Made by a program: the position numbers and the translations under genes. From Desulfocapsa sp. (GTDB lineage Bacteria > Desulfobacterota > Desulfobulbia > Desulfobulbales > Desulfocapsaceae): a stretch of 64,000 bases of DNA. Shown piece by piece: positions 37,211 to 47,841 of the stretch. Position 1 is the stretch's first letter. Each line of letters opens with the position of its first letter. Below the pieces are notes generated by a model that searched no databases, was not told the origin of the DNA, and was given only the letters and a program-made list of their open reading frames with translations. The stretch lies in contig JAFLJS010000021.1 in the NCBI GenBank assembly GCA_022712895.1, positions 62,001 through 126,000 of the forward strand. The letters run 5' to 3'.

Positions 37211-37321
37211 CGGCTAACGATGTACCTCGGATTATACGTTTTGTTTTGTTGAAGCCGGGTGACTCTCATATGGGATAATGTTTTAGGGAATGTTTCATAG
37301 TATTCGCAGAAAGTCAGAAAT

Positions 37322-37494
37322 GATAAACTCGTAAAAACCCAGAATTTAGATGGTTAAGTATTTATGCCCTTTGTTCGGGTGAAAAACTTTATATCCGAGG
37401 CGCAAATAATATTATCATTTCGGCGTACTAAGGTACGTCGTAATCATAGAAAATGTGCTGCAACGAAGGAGATGGAGAGTTTTACGACGCCATC
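37322..37494. repeat. palindromic intergenic element, family 1, copy 3
   Basis: This 173-bp element is nearly identical to copy 2 over its length: GATAAACTCGTAAAAACCC at the left, TTAGATGGTTAAGTATTTAT and CCCTTTGTTCGGGTGAAAAA in the middle-left, the core CGGCGTACTAAGGTACGTCG, and TTTTACGACGCCATC at the right. Small differences include CTTTATATCC for CTTCATATCC and ATCATAG for ATGATAG. It fills most of the gap between the cyclic-nucleotide-binding gene and the next small gene. Confidence 0.8.
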
Positions 37495-37519
37495 ATAAAT
37501 GAATAGAGGAGGAAGTTAT

Positions 37520-37822
37520 ATGCAGGGAATGGAATTTATGATTAAACGAGCGGAATACCGCAAAGAGAAAGAAGCTCCTCTCTTCGAACAGGTCATACAG
37601 TGGGCCCGTGCCGCTGATGATGAGATGGTTGTGGAGATCGTTGAGCGAGCCTTGGCGGATGATAACGCGGAAAATTGGCTGACTATTCATCCAACCAGTT
37701 CCTATAGTGGGCTTGTTAGCCATTATACCGAGATTGTGACAACTGAAAAAGAGTTGACTTTCAACGAATGTCGTCTGCTTGGTAAGCGGATGGATGCTTA
37801 CGCTAAACGTCTGTTGCCCTGA
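37520..37822 (+). CDS. small unrecognised protein
   Basis: An ATG at 37520 with a strong GAGGAGG seven bases upstream opens a 100-codon frame. The product is charged and helical (FMIKRAEYRKEKEAPLFEQV, a conserved-looking EIVERALADDNAENWL, then ECRLLGKRMDAYAKRLLP) with no signal or membrane segment. An upstream ATG at 37499 is in frame but precedes the ribosome site. I do not recognise a family. It lies immediately after a family 1 repeat and converges on the OPT-like operon. Confidence 0.6.
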   Translation: MQGMEFMIKRAEYRKEKEAPLFEQVIQWARAADDEMVVEIVERALADDNAENWLTIHPTSSYSGLVSHYTEIVTTEKELTFNECRLLGKRMDAYAKRLLP

Positions 37823-38037
37823 GTATTAGGGGACAGTATTTCTCATTGTGTACTGGCTTGCTGTTCCTCTGTACAATCTTTGCCTCCCTATCGGGGGAGG
37901 AAACCTTCCATTTGTTTTGTTTCTTAATTTAGCCATTCCACAGGGATCTTTTCCAGCAAAGTGTTTTAGTGGTTCGTTGTTCTTACACCAGTAATTATCG
38001 GTAATTCGGTATTGAGTGTAGTTCTCTTTAGAAGGTG

Positions 38038-39995
38038 CTAATAAGCAAGGTGCCCAAGGGATTTCATAATAAGTGCCAGTCCCATGGCAAACATCCCCGT
38101 AAGGCCCATTCCACAGGAAAATCCGGCAAGTAATACCGGAGCATATTGTCTCCACATGGGACCGTATCTTTTCAGGAAGTAATAACGTCCTAAAAATGCA
38201 CCCAGTACTTCCAGAATCAGGCCATGCGGTGTCGATTGTCCAAGACCGCGGACAACTCCATAGATAAGCAAAATAGGCAGACCAAAGAGGCTGAGGATAA
38301 AATACATCACCAGCCCGAACCCAAGGCCCGAAAACACTGTGGTGCCACTCAGCGCCTGGTAGAACATGGAGTTCCCTTCTAGGGTGGATGTCTGCATCAA
38401 TAGAGTATTGAGGGCCTGTAGATGCCATAATTCTTGCGCAAAAGGATAATGGCTGGAGGGAATGGGGGCAAGTCGCCAGATAAATTGTGAAAAGAGCAGG
38501 CTCGCCACCATAACAATGGGGAATACCACAATTTCCGCTTTGATTATTCCTCGGATGGATGTTCCGGTGAGTTCAATCTGTCTGAATTGTACTGTCGCCT
38601 CGCCGTAATTGTGGATGGGGATGGGTGCATACCAGATCTCTATTCCCTGATAGCCAAAAAATTTGGCACCAGCTATAAAGCTAGCTTCCCGCACCAGAGG
38701 TAGGCTGACAAACTGTCCAGCTATCCCTTCCATTCTCGCTGAAATGTACGAAATAATAGGTGTGTAGATAAATCCGTAACCGAGAAAGAATATCCAAGGA
38801 AAATTGGGAACCAGCACGACGCAAAGTGCCACATAGGCGAGTGTCGAAAATACATAGATTGCAATGGAAATCCAGAAGTTAAAATCGCCCCTTCCTTCCG
38901 GTGGATGAAAAAGATCATGCAGCGTTCCCATATTTGTTTTTGTGCTGCGGTAGGATCTTACCACAGACCATATACCGATGACTCCGATGGCAAGGCCCAG
39001 CCCGATACCAAAACTCATATAAAAATCAAAGTTGTTGGCAAAAACAGTATCCACCGTAGCCATTCCAGGATGCCATCGTTCGAGTATGCCATGGGCATAG
39101 AGGATGGGGTTAAGGATAATGGTAATAATGAGACCAATGAGGCCGCCAATGACTGCCCAGAAGGGAAGTACCATACCAATAAAAACAAGTCCAAGATCCA
39201 GCTGAATACCCATGGCCACAGCAGGGAGAATATCTTCTGTATGTTGGGTGAGTTCTATCCAGGGGATGGGGATAAGACGGATTGGTTCATTGAAGATAAG
39301 TCCTGAGGCGATTGGCAGAAGAACATAGAAAGCGCCAAAAACAAGGCCGATAACGCCACCTATGGAAAATACTCGCCATTTCCAGCTTTTCTTCTTCTCT
39401 TCGGTGGATTCGGCAGGGCCATGGTACCCAATGCTCCGACAGGAGCCATGGGGAATGGCAGCTTTTCTACATCCGAGGTTATACGGTAAAGGGCATAGCC
39501 CAAACCAAAGTGATCAATGCGCTGAATAATCTGGGAGCCAACCAGCAACAGGATGGGAATCAGCCAGTCTCTGTGGAAAAATGTACGTTCCACCATGGAC
39601 AAGGAGTCGGCCCCTGGAGCCACCCAGGTGGGAATAAACTCTGCTAGTCCGAGCATTCGGGCGGCATCGGATTGCACCAGATACTGATTCCAGAGGAGGC
39701 CTGAAAAAGGTGATGCCAGAGCGGCTCCAGCCATATAGTAGAGTAGAAAAATCTCCTGCTGTTTGAGCTCTGAATGGGCTCGTTTTGCTACTTCTGCAAA
39801 GAGAATGATCGTTACCCAACGTGCGGCAGGCCCTATGCCTTGGCCAATAACCAGTTGCAGGTACATGGAACCTGGCATCATCAGAAAACCGATAAAGACT
39901 GCTCCGATTATAGTTTTCCAGTCGAAACCCTCTTCGAAATGATCGGGTGGCTTTAAGAGATCTCTGTATTCTTTTAGTTCTTTGTCGTCGTACAT
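38038..39995 (-). pseudogene. second OPT-like membrane transporter, split by a one-base frameshift
   Basis: Two open frames, 39360-39995 (211 codons) and 38038-39219 (393 codons to the first ATG), belong to one protein. Reading through 39219-39414 in the downstream frame gives AESTEEKKKSWKWRVFSIGG followed by a membrane segment that leads straight into the second part, and FPMAPVGALGTMAL at the end of the first part needs exactly this continuation. One base missing around 39411-39419 (minus strand CTGCCG for an expected CTGGCCG) explains it. The repaired product would have about 652 residues and 12 or more membrane segments, similar in size to the adjacent 665-residue transporter. It is the last gene of the leftward operon. 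The frameshift could be a mutation or a sequencing error. Confidence 0.78.
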
Positions 39996-40001
39996 TATTT
40001 A

Positions 40002-41999
40002 TTAATCAGGAAGAACCTGATACCCGGAATCAGTAAATAACCCCACAATGGCCCAACCGCCACCCATTAAAAAATCACCAATAATCAGTCCAATAAAAAA
40101 GAATTGAATTTTCTTGAACAGGGAAACTCCCCCGTAGCGTATACATAAAGCATTGCAGGCCCAGCCGATAAAAAAGCTTACCCATAAAATCCGCATGGCT
40201 GAACTGTATGCGGTGAGATAGCCAAGGGGGTGGATTGGCCACCAGTAAAAACGGTGATAACAGACAACCAGAATCAGCATGATTATGGCCCCTGCAATTG
40301 CAAAAAAGGTAATCCAGCCGCCCGGCTCTACAGGCGCAGTCATTAAACGATGCACATTTTCGAAAACTGTAATTGTTGTTCTACTGGCCCATTCGATTTG
40401 TAACTCTCGTGTTCCATAGCGGTAATAAAGTGTCATGATGGCCAGGATTGAGGCTACAAGGCTTGCAATGATCGTAAAAAAGAGTCCTGAAAAGATAAGT
40501 AATCCTGGGGTCTTTCCATGGCTCAGCCTTCTACCGTGGAGCAGGGAAGGCATCAGTGATTCGCGCAAGTCTACAAAGAGTACCTTTTGGGCCATGGCTG
40601 GTAGCAGACCATTTATACCGACAAAAAGTTTGGTCCCGCCCATGGACATTAAACCATCCATTGGAGCTGCAGTGAGTGTGAAGTACGCCAGTCCACCCTG
40701 ACAGATAATTCTGGCTGCCACCAGCATAATCATAAATGCTGCACTGAAAAAGAGCAATGCGCTACTGAGAGTCATGCCCAGTGTTACTGACCAGTATATC
40801 AGCCCGGAAAAACAGAAGATAGAGCCCCAGAATGAGACACGAACATCAAACCACTCGGTTCGTGCTTTGCGTGCTTTTGATAAGAAGAAGGATTGTTTGG
40901 TGACCTCCAGAAGATGTGATCGTGCCAGCCAGAGGAGAAAAACAAAGAAAACACCATAGGCGCCTATCATCTGCGTTTCTTCAGGTTTGGCCAGTGTAGG
41001 GCCAAATGTAATGCCAAGTTCAGATGCTGGGATTGAGTAGCCGAGCATTCCCAGCAGTCCAAAGAGCAGTCCACCAAGGATAAAAAAGAACCAGAAGCTG
41101 AAGGAAATTTGTCGGGAAGTAAGAAAGGCAAAACCGATAAAGGCGGGATAAATATAGATCTTCAACTTATGAAAGCCTGAAAAAAGTCCGTAGTCAGGGA
41201 AATAAGGGCCTGCCAGAATAAGAGTAGGCAGCTGGGGGACTGACGGGTAGTAAAAGTTAAAACCATTGAGTAGATGCAGCGAAACAGGGATTAATAACCC
41301 AAGCAACAGAAAACGATTGGTGAAAAAGGAGCCGACTTTTCTGTCGTCAAGAGCTCCAGCCAGCATTTCAGGAACCTTTAACAGGGGAAAGTTGATTCGC
41401 TCATTATGTATCCACTGTCTGGAAAATACATTGATAATAAAGAGCATAAAGCCGTAAGCCAGCAGAATAAACGTTCCCCAGAGAAGTAAAGGACTCAGCC
41501 ATGCCTGCCAGGGGATATTCTGTAAAACTTCCAGCCAACCCATCTCTCTACCACCAGGCAAACCGGTATAGAGCATCTCTATCGCCTCTTTACTGCTGGG
41601 CACAATGGATGATGGTAATACGCTGAGCAAGCTGTCCTGCCACTGGTTGGAAACCGTTGCGTAATGGATTGGAGTGGTGAGGTTTAAGAGCAGGGTTCTG
41701 GCAAGGCCTGTGTAGGCAATTCCGGAACCTATAACCATTTCAATCCATACAATGAGCAGCTCGCCACCAGTGAAGAGAAGGTTTTTCGAGCAGAATGTTT
41801 TGCTGGAAAGAGCCGTAATTATTACGAGCAAGATAAAGATAAAAAATGGAGCAAGAGGGAAATGCCCACCACCTAATGGTGTCGCCTGTTGATAAATATT
41901 GTTGAAGGGGCTGAGCAGGCAAATCCCAACGGCTAACAGCAAACCAGTGATAATGGCTCGCAGACGAATGACGTTAGTAGTATTGTTTTGCTCAGTCAT
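40002..41999 (-). CDS. OPT-like polytopic membrane transporter (DUF6785-type)
   Basis: The 665-residue protein has some 14-16 membrane segments and resembles the OPT-like DUF6785/DUF6784 proteins of planctomycetes and deltaproteobacteria; this rests on segments such as RQWIHNERINFPLLKVPEML after a membrane pair, and on the overall layout. OPT proteins carry oligopeptides or metal chelates by proton symport, but this branch has no proven substrate. Its ATG (41999) overlaps the stop of the giant M28-FtsX gene by four bases (ATGA), and the frameshifted paralogue follows after six bases. The operon context suggests linkage with peptide or lipid export. Confidence 0.72.
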   Translation of the reverse strand: MTEQNNTTNVIRLRAIITGLLLAVGICLLSPFNNIYQQATPLGGGHFPLAPFFIFILLVIITALSSKTFCSKNLLFTGGELLIVWIEMVIGSGIAYTGLARTLLLNLTTPIHYATVSNQWQDSLLSVLPSSIVPSSKEAIEMLYTGLPGGREMGWLEVLQNIPWQAWLSPLLLWGTFILLAYGFMLFIINVFSRQWIHNERINFPLLKVPEMLAGALDDRKVGSFFTNRFLLLGLLIPVSLHLLNGFNFYYPSVPQLPTLILAGPYFPDYGLFSGFHKLKIYIYPAFIGFAFLTSRQISFSFWFFFILGGLLFGLLGMLGYSIPASELGITFGPTLAKPEETQMIGAYGVFFVFLLWLARSHLLEVTKQSFFLSKARKARTEWFDVRVSFWGSIFCFSGLIYWSVTLGMTLSSALLFFSAAFMIMLVAARIICQGGLAYFTLTAAPMDGLMSMGGTKLFVGINGLLPAMAQKVLFVDLRESLMPSLLHGRRLSHGKTPGLLIFSGLFFTIIASLVASILAIMTLYYRYGTRELQIEWASRTTITVFENVHRLMTAPVEPGGWITFFAIAGAIIMLILVVCYHRFYWWPIHPLGYLTAYSSAMRILWVSFFIGWACNALCIRYGGVSLFKKIQFFFIGLIIGDFLMGGGWAIVGLFTDSGYQVLPD

Positions 42000-44900
42000 G
42001 ATAACTCGGCTCCCAAACTGTCTGTGGCCAGACTTTTGGCAGCTATCTTTTGAAATTCTTCCGAAAAATACTTATGACTTTCTTCGTCAATGGAGCGCCA
42101 TACTAGCAGTTGCTTACGAAGGTCATGGAGAAAAGAAGTATTGATTCGTTGCCAGAGTTGTTCTTCACCTGAACGCCGTTCCATTGTGGCTTTGATCTCA
42201 AGGTATTGTGAATCTCCCTCAACAGGGCAGAAGCGGATATCCACCCACTGCATAATACCAAAGTCGAATGGGGCAAGCCACACTTTTGAACGAATATAGG
42301 TACAGTACATTTCGTGTGGTTTGTCATGGCTTTTTATCAACTGTTGCATTTCCTCAATATTGCAGCAACTGAAAACAAGATCCACAGGACCCGTGGAAAA
42401 TAGCCCGTGGGACACATCCTGATGTGATTGGAAATAGTTGAAGATAAAACCGCCTAAAGAATCGTGCTCATCATATTTTACAAAAAAGGGCAGGGTAACG
42501 GTGATCTTATTGTCTTTGGCTTTCGGCAGATTGAAATTTGCGTTCACATCAGGGATAGCAATTTTTGCAGCAACCCGTGATGGGTAGATCACTGAGAGTA
42601 ATACCACACCGATAACCAAAATCATGGCAGCGACACCAGCCAAGGAGGAGTAGTTGACAGTGAGTCCTGCCCATATGGCAGTATCAGCAAAGAGAGATGC
42701 GGAAACCTGAGCCAGTAGATAACCAAGAACCACGGAGATAATAGCCAGCGCCAAAGCTTCTGCAATAAAGAGAAAAGAGACATGAGAAGGGGCCAAGCCA
42801 ACAGAAGTGTAGATTGCGATCTCATTTTTCCGTTCATAAACAGAGCTGATCATGGTGTTTAAGACGATAAAAATGGAAATGAGCAACGGGATGACAATAT
42901 TGGGAACGCCACTGTACTGGATGGAATCACTCTGGTTATAGAGCCAGACCCCATCTGTTTCACCGGCAAATATTGCCATGGAGAAGCGGTCAACCAATGC
43001 TTCAGCAGTTTCGCTGATATTGCCCTCTGGTCGCACTGCCAGGTTTTTCAGTTTGCCACCCAGAGTGAGTAAGGTGGAGGCCGGGATGATAGCAATTTGT
43101 GATGCGGGAATATGGTGATATCTACTCTGAAAAGAGCGTATATCATCACCGGATTCCATGGCCTCCTGTTCTACTTCTGTGAGCTCAGATCCAGATTCCT
43201 GGGGAAAGGTCACTGGAGTTAGCGGTTCCCCATCAAGATCTAACGCGTTGTCGATTCTTTGCCCTGAAAAACTTCCTATTACTGTAAAATCATAGCCCCA
43301 GACGGTGATTGTTTCACTGCTGTCAGTTTTTACTGAAAGGGCTTTGGCCATATTTTCATCAAGGATTATAGCTAAACGATCATCGTCTGTAAACCAACGG
43401 CCACTGCTCAGAAGATGATTCAATCCGGTCACCTCTGCTTCCGCAGGGGAGAGCCCGATGAGGCCTTGGAGTGTTGCTTTATTTTTCTTGTGGCGTAGCG
43501 GGACATGGACAGCCTTGGAAGCATCACGGGCTTCAAGCCAGATTCGAGGGGCAATGCCCTCTGTATTTTCAAAGCCGTCAATCAGTGAGCCCACTGCCTC
43601 AACGGGCATGCTGCGCCAGTCCACCCGCTTTAAGAGTAATCCCTGATATGGAGCTTCTTCTTGAAAAAAGAGTCGGCTCTGTCGTTCACCAGATTTCACC
43701 GTGGTAAAACTCATAATAGTGAATGTGAGAATAATAAGGGTCAGGCAGGTAAGAACCGTACGAATTCTGCGACGTCTGAGATTGGAAACACCGAGGAAAA
43801 AAGCAGCAGTAAAAGCCTTCCAGTGGCTAATTTCGGATGGCCTTTTATGGCTGGCCCGTCGCTGGAGGAGTATCATCTCTTCCTCAAAACGGAAGAATAT
43901 AATCAGGCTCACCATGAGAGACAGCCCCAGAATAAAAAAGGCAAGGATTACAACAGTGGGACTGTACGCCAGTTGGAAGGCGGGGTGTACCTGACGGATA
44001 ATGGTGATCAGTATGAGCAGGATCACCATAAAGGCTACGATCCGTTTATAAATATTTGCGTAATTGAATAAAAACCGTTCCATGCAGAAGGCAAAAGGAA
44101 CAAAGAGGGCAATGTAAAACAGGACTCCAAAGAGTACATCTTTTTGCGTTTTTTCAACCTGCATATAGACCCGGTTGGCAAGAGCCATGGCCTCAGATGC
44201 TGTTTTGCTGAATGTTGCGTAATCCCGTTCGCTGTAGGCGGTTGTCGCCTGTTGAAGGGCAGCTAGGCCGCGTTTCTCAAGGCTTGATAGCTTGTCGTCA
44301 TAGATACCGTGTTTCTCAAGATTGGCGATACGTGGAGAGAGCAGTGTCCAGATATCTCTTGCCGCCTGGAAAGTTGTATTGTGAATTGCTGCATACTGAT
44401 TAACGGGATAGCCTAATCCCATGGTATTGTCATCAGTCGCGTTGGTGAGGATCATCTTTCTGGTCAGGACATTGTCTGAAAGCGTTGCTTTAAGCCAGGT
44501 TCCGGGTTCAGTATAGATTGAGGCCATGGTGGAGTTACGGGTATCAATGCGGCTGTACCAGTAATGTTGTGGTGGTGCATCCCTCCGGCCATCTAGAAGA
44601 TTGATCTTGGTCAGGTAGTTAAAGTTTCGTGGTTCCAGAAGGCCGAAGATGGTAGTTTCTTTGCAAGAGAAGAGGGTAATGTCGGTCTTAGTGTGGCGTT
44701 TACGAATTTTTACCCGGTAGTTTTTCTTCCCGGTCTGTTTTTTGTCGATGGCCCAGATAACCTTGCCGCTTTCCTTGTCAAAGCGGTAGCCCTCTATGAT
44801 CAGTTTGTCCAGCACATGTTTTTTATCGGCTACTCCTTTAATCTGAAATCTGCCAATGGAATCCACAATTGCATAGTGTTTCTGCTGACCCTGGTAAGCA

Positions 44901-46813
44901 AGAAGTATGGTTCCTGCCGCAGGGTAATTGGCAAAAAGTTCTCCCTGTAGGAGTAAGTTGGCACGTCCGGTGACGGTGGCAAAACCATTACGCGGTAGTT
45001 TCCCGGAATGCAGTTTTTGCTTTCCTGCCATAGCCTGAATCATATCGGAAACAAGCAATGTCTGGTTTTCAATATTCTCCAGATTGATATTGCCAGGTGT
45101 ATCCCATGGTGTTCCCCAAAGAGCCCTGGCGTCACCAGTACTTACAAGACTGATGCCTAAGAATCCGGCAAGAGAAGCAATTTCACCACCAAGGCCAGGC
45201 TTGTCAAGGAACCAGGAGTCCCAGGATCGCATACGGCTGGGACGTAGAGTGTTCCTGTAGGGGGTTTGAGATTTGCTTGTTTTGGCAACATTATCCAGAA
45301 GGTCGGCAAGGGTGGAAAATATTCCGGTACGGTTTACCCGGGCTTTGAGATTATACAAAAATCCCTGATGAAAGGCTCCTATGCCATTGCCGTGGCTGGA
45401 GAGATGCAGGGAGATTACAGCAGCTACCTCGTAGGAATCTTTTATGAAATTTCGAAAGGCAAAGGCCGTTTTTAATGTTTTGAGATGGCTTCTCAGCTCT
45501 TTTGCCTGCTGCTTATTGGTTTTGATGGCCTTGGGTAGCGATGCCAGAAAAAGGTCTTTTTCTGTGCCAGTAATATCATGAAAAGAGGAACGCCATCCCA
45601 TTCGCCGATAGAGCAATCGACTTTGGGAGAGTTTTTTGATCGCAGCCTCTGTCTCGGGAGTTTTGTTTTCCCCATGAAGCAGGCGAAGTGAGATCAGTTG
45701 TCGTGAGACTTTATCCACAGAGAGCTTCAAGTGGTCGGCCAAGGCTTGACTAATAACGATGTCCCGTTCTTGGTCTTCTTCAAGTGGCCAGTTTATATTC
45801 CCCAAAACTTTCAGGTTGTTTAGGGTTTCGTTAAGGCTGCTTTTTAGTCGTTTTTTCTGTTCTTTTAAGAGTTTCTTTTTTGAACTGAGGCTCCAGAATA
45901 GATCCCGCATTCCGGCTAAACTCTGATTATATCCAGAATTGGCAATCAGCAACACGGACCTGGCTGGTGGGTTGTCATGCAGTGTTTTTGCGGTTTGTAA
46001 AAGTGTTGCGATGGAGGTCGCTTCATCAGCTCCCGGCGCGTTCCCTGCAACAAACCCGGAACCGTCATAAAAGGCCTCGATGATAAGCAGTTCTTTATTT
46101 AGTTCCGGATCAGTTCCGGGAATAAGGCCGTAAATGTTCTCAGTGACGACCTCCTGCCAATAGGCTACAGCTGTTAGGTCAGCATTCGCAGCGATAAGAC
46201 CTGGCGTGTCGAAAAGCTTTTTTTCGAAAAATGTATAGAGGTGTTTTTCCTCCATCCAGAAACAGGGAAGTTGGATAGGGGTGAGTTCTTCTTTTTCTGT
46301 AAACAGAAATTTAGACCTCACAGTAGAATCGTTGAGGTAGATGATCGCTTTTGCGCCTAGAGAGGCAAGTCGCTGCCAGGTCTGGCCGGAGTCGATATCA
46401 AGGATGATGATTGCATTTTCAATGTCCATGCCCTTAATATCTGCCCAACTACCGGCTCCGACATAGTAGAGTGGACCACTTAATACGCCGTCAGTGGCTT
46501 CAGGGGTAATGGCATTATAACGAAGGATATCGAGACTGATTTTCTTATCTCCTATCAGTAGCGATGCACCTTTGTTTTTTCTTATGGGGATGGGATAGCG
46601 ATAGCTTTGAGGCTCGATGCCCAGAGCTTCAAATTGAGAACGGATAAGTTCTGCTGCCTGCTTACAGCCTTTGCTTCCAGTGATACGTTCAGAAAAGGAA
46701 GAGAAGTGGCTGATCTGTTCCTGTAGGGAGAGGAACTGTCCTGCAATGGCCCCATGTGTGGAAACCATTAAGACGAAAAAAACAGCCAGTGAAAGTTTTT
46801 TGAGAAATGACAT
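41996..46813 (-). CDS. giant fusion: M28-peptidase-like ectodomain plus FtsX/MacB-type permease
   Basis: The 1605-residue protein has a signal peptide (1-25), a PA-like insert (about 110-215) and an M28 aminopeptidase-like fold with LLIIEAFYDGSGFVAGNAP near 243-260 and GADEATSIATLL at 261. In active M28 enzymes the first strand ends in HxD; here the histidine is F248, with D250 and D263 kept, so catalysis is doubtful. WGTPWDTPGNINLENIEN near 580 and a carboxypeptidase-regulatory-like segment follow. Three membrane segments lie at about 890-990, then an FtsX permease at about 1010-1410 (NLRRRRIRTVLTCLTLIIL; IPLLISIFIVLNTMISSVYE), then a 190-residue cytoplasmic tail. The adjacent ATPase and short FtsX protein probably complete an ABC complex. 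It is co-transcribed with the OPT-like genes. Confidence 0.82.
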   Translation of the reverse strand: MSFLKKLSLAVFFVLMVSTHGAIAGQFLSLQEQISHFSSFSERITGSKGCKQAAELIRSQFEALGIEPQSYRYPIPIRKNKGASLLIGDKKISLDILRYNAITPEATDGVLSGPLYYVGAGSWADIKGMDIENAIIILDIDSGQTWQRLASLGAKAIIYLNDSTVRSKFLFTEKEELTPIQLPCFWMEEKHLYTFFEKKLFDTPGLIAANADLTAVAYWQEVVTENIYGLIPGTDPELNKELLIIEAFYDGSGFVAGNAPGADEATSIATLLQTAKTLHDNPPARSVLLIANSGYNQSLAGMRDLFWSLSSKKKLLKEQKKRLKSSLNETLNNLKVLGNINWPLEEDQERDIVISQALADHLKLSVDKVSRQLISLRLLHGENKTPETEAAIKKLSQSRLLYRRMGWRSSFHDITGTEKDLFLASLPKAIKTNKQQAKELRSHLKTLKTAFAFRNFIKDSYEVAAVISLHLSSHGNGIGAFHQGFLYNLKARVNRTGIFSTLADLLDNVAKTSKSQTPYRNTLRPSRMRSWDSWFLDKPGLGGEIASLAGFLGISLVSTGDARALWGTPWDTPGNINLENIENQTLLVSDMIQAMAGKQKLHSGKLPRNGFATVTGRANLLLQGELFANYPAAGTILLAYQGQQKHYAIVDSIGRFQIKGVADKKHVLDKLIIEGYRFDKESGKVIWAIDKKQTGKKNYRVKIRKRHTKTDITLFSCKETTIFGLLEPRNFNYLTKINLLDGRRDAPPQHYWYSRIDTRNSTMASIYTEPGTWLKATLSDNVLTRKMILTNATDDNTMGLGYPVNQYAAIHNTTFQAARDIWTLLSPRIANLEKHGIYDDKLSSLEKRGLAALQQATTAYSERDYATFSKTASEAMALANRVYMQVEKTQKDVLFGVLFYIALFVPFAFCMERFLFNYANIYKRIVAFMVILLILITIIRQVHPAFQLAYSPTVVILAFFILGLSLMVSLIIFFRFEEEMILLQRRASHKRPSEISHWKAFTAAFFLGVSNLRRRRIRTVLTCLTLIILTFTIMSFTTVKSGERQSRLFFQEEAPYQGLLLKRVDWRSMPVEAVGSLIDGFENTEGIAPRIWLEARDASKAVHVPLRHKKNKATLQGLIGLSPAEAEVTGLNHLLSSGRWFTDDDRLAIILDENMAKALSVKTDSSETITVWGYDFTVIGSFSGQRIDNALDLDGEPLTPVTFPQESGSELTEVEQEAMESGDDIRSFQSRYHHIPASQIAIIPASTLLTLGGKLKNLAVRPEGNISETAEALVDRFSMAIFAGETDGVWLYNQSDSIQYSGVPNIVIPLLISIFIVLNTMISSVYERKNEIAIYTSVGLAPSHVSFLFIAEALALAIISVVLGYLLAQVSASLFADTAIWAGLTVNYSSLAGVAAMILVIGVVLLSVIYPSRVAAKIAIPDVNANFNLPKAKDNKITVTLPFFVKYDEHDSLGGFIFNYFQSHQDVSHGLFSTGPVDLVFSCCNIEEMQQLIKSHDKPHEMYCTYIRSKVWLAPFDFGIMQWVDIRFCPVEGDSQYLEIKATMERRSGEEQLWQRINTSFLHDLRKQLLVWRSIDEESHKYFSEEFQKIAAKSLATDSLGAELS

Positions 46814-46990
46814 AGCGTTTAGCCCGTATTTCTCTCGAGTTGAGGTGACTGTTTGTAAGAGGAACGAGTCGACAGTTTATAGTAATCTATGCTGTTGACG
46901 TTAGCGACGTGGCAGATGTAGCCTTGTCCGCTCGACTTTGAAGTATATTTTGTGAAAAGGCAACTCTTTGGTATGTGCATAAATTGTTTT

Positions 46991-47030
46991 TTACTTAACC
47001 ATCTAAAATCTGGGTTTTTACGAGTTTATC
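46991..47030 (-). repeat. fragment of family 1 element
   Basis: The reverse complement reads GATAAACTCGTAAAAACCC then AGATTTTAGATGGTTAAGTA, the left 40 bases of copies 2 and 3. The rest of the element is absent. It sits between the giant M28-FtsX gene and its ATPase gene. Confidence 0.65.
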
Positions 47031-47075
47031 AAGTTTTGTACTACAATTGAACAAAATGTTTATGAGAAATACGGG

Positions 47076-47804
47076 TTAGCTGCTCATTCCTCCGGTATGA
47101 ATTTCAAGTTCATCCCGCTCCTGGATCTTTTCCACTCGACCGTCTCTAATCCAGATTACCTGATCGGAAACGTTGAGCATTTTATAGTCGTGGGTAGCAG
47201 AAATAACGGTTACCTCCCGGTCTTCGCTCATATCTTTCAAAAGAGTGATGATTTCTTCACCAGTTTTCAGATCAAGGTTACCAGTGGGCTCATCAGCAAG
47301 AATAATAGACGGCGAATTTGCAAGGGCCCTTGCTACGGCAACACGTTGCTGCTGACCACCGGATAATTCGGATGGTTTGTGAGCGTGTCTGCCTTCAAGG
47401 CCAACTTTTTTCAGAAGTGCCATTCCCTTTTCCACTGCCGCTTCCGATGGTGTTCCGGCAAAGGTCATAGGTAATGTCACATTTTCAAGGGCGGTCATCA
47501 CCGGGATAAGATTAAATGTCTGGAAAATATAGCCAATTTTTCGACATCGCAACCATGCGAGTTCATAAGCATCCAGTTGAGCAATATCCACCTCATCAAT
47601 AAAGACTTTGCCAGCCGTTGGTTTATCAAGGCCACCAATCATGTTAAAGAGAGTGGATTTTCCAGATCCTGATGGTCCCATGATGGAGACATATTTTCCG
47701 GTTTCGATTTCGAGATCTATGCCTTTTAGAACCTTGACGACAATTTTTCCCAGATCGAAATCTTTGGTTACGTCTGTTACTCGGACTATGTTCTTTTTCG
47801 TCAT
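47076..47804 (-). CDS. ABC transporter ATPase, LolD/MacB type
   Basis: A complete ATPase domain of about 242 residues: [18 protein letters not shown] (Walker A), the Q-loop in [18 protein letters not shown], signature [18 protein letters not shown], Walker [13 protein letters not shown] and the H-loop ATHDYKML. This is the LolD/MacB class that drives FtsX-type permeases without moving substrate through the membrane domain. The ATG at 47804 is chosen; upstream codons to 47912 overlap the FtsX gene and look non-family. It stands between the short FtsX gene and the giant fusion, the likely partners. Confidence 0.92.
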   Translation of the reverse strand: MTKKNIVRVTDVTKDFDLGKIVVKVLKGIDLEIETGKYVSIMGPSGSGKSTLFNMIGGLDKPTAGKVFIDEVDIAQLDAYELAWLRCRKIGYIFQTFNLIPVMTALENVTLPMTFAGTPSEAAVEKGMALLKKVGLEGRHAHKPSELSGGQQQRVAVARALANSPSIILADEPTGNLDLKTGEEIITLLKDMSEDREVTVISATHDYKMLNVSDQVIWIRDGRVEKIQERDELEIHTGGMSS

Positions 47805-47841
47805 ATTTTCATTTGATGGTAGACGTTCAATCTTATAATTC

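Noticed and set aside
37826-38428. 200-codon leftward open frame overlapping the end of the frameshifted OPT-like gene
   Set aside because: It is the alternative frame of a clear membrane protein sequence and encodes no recognisable segment.
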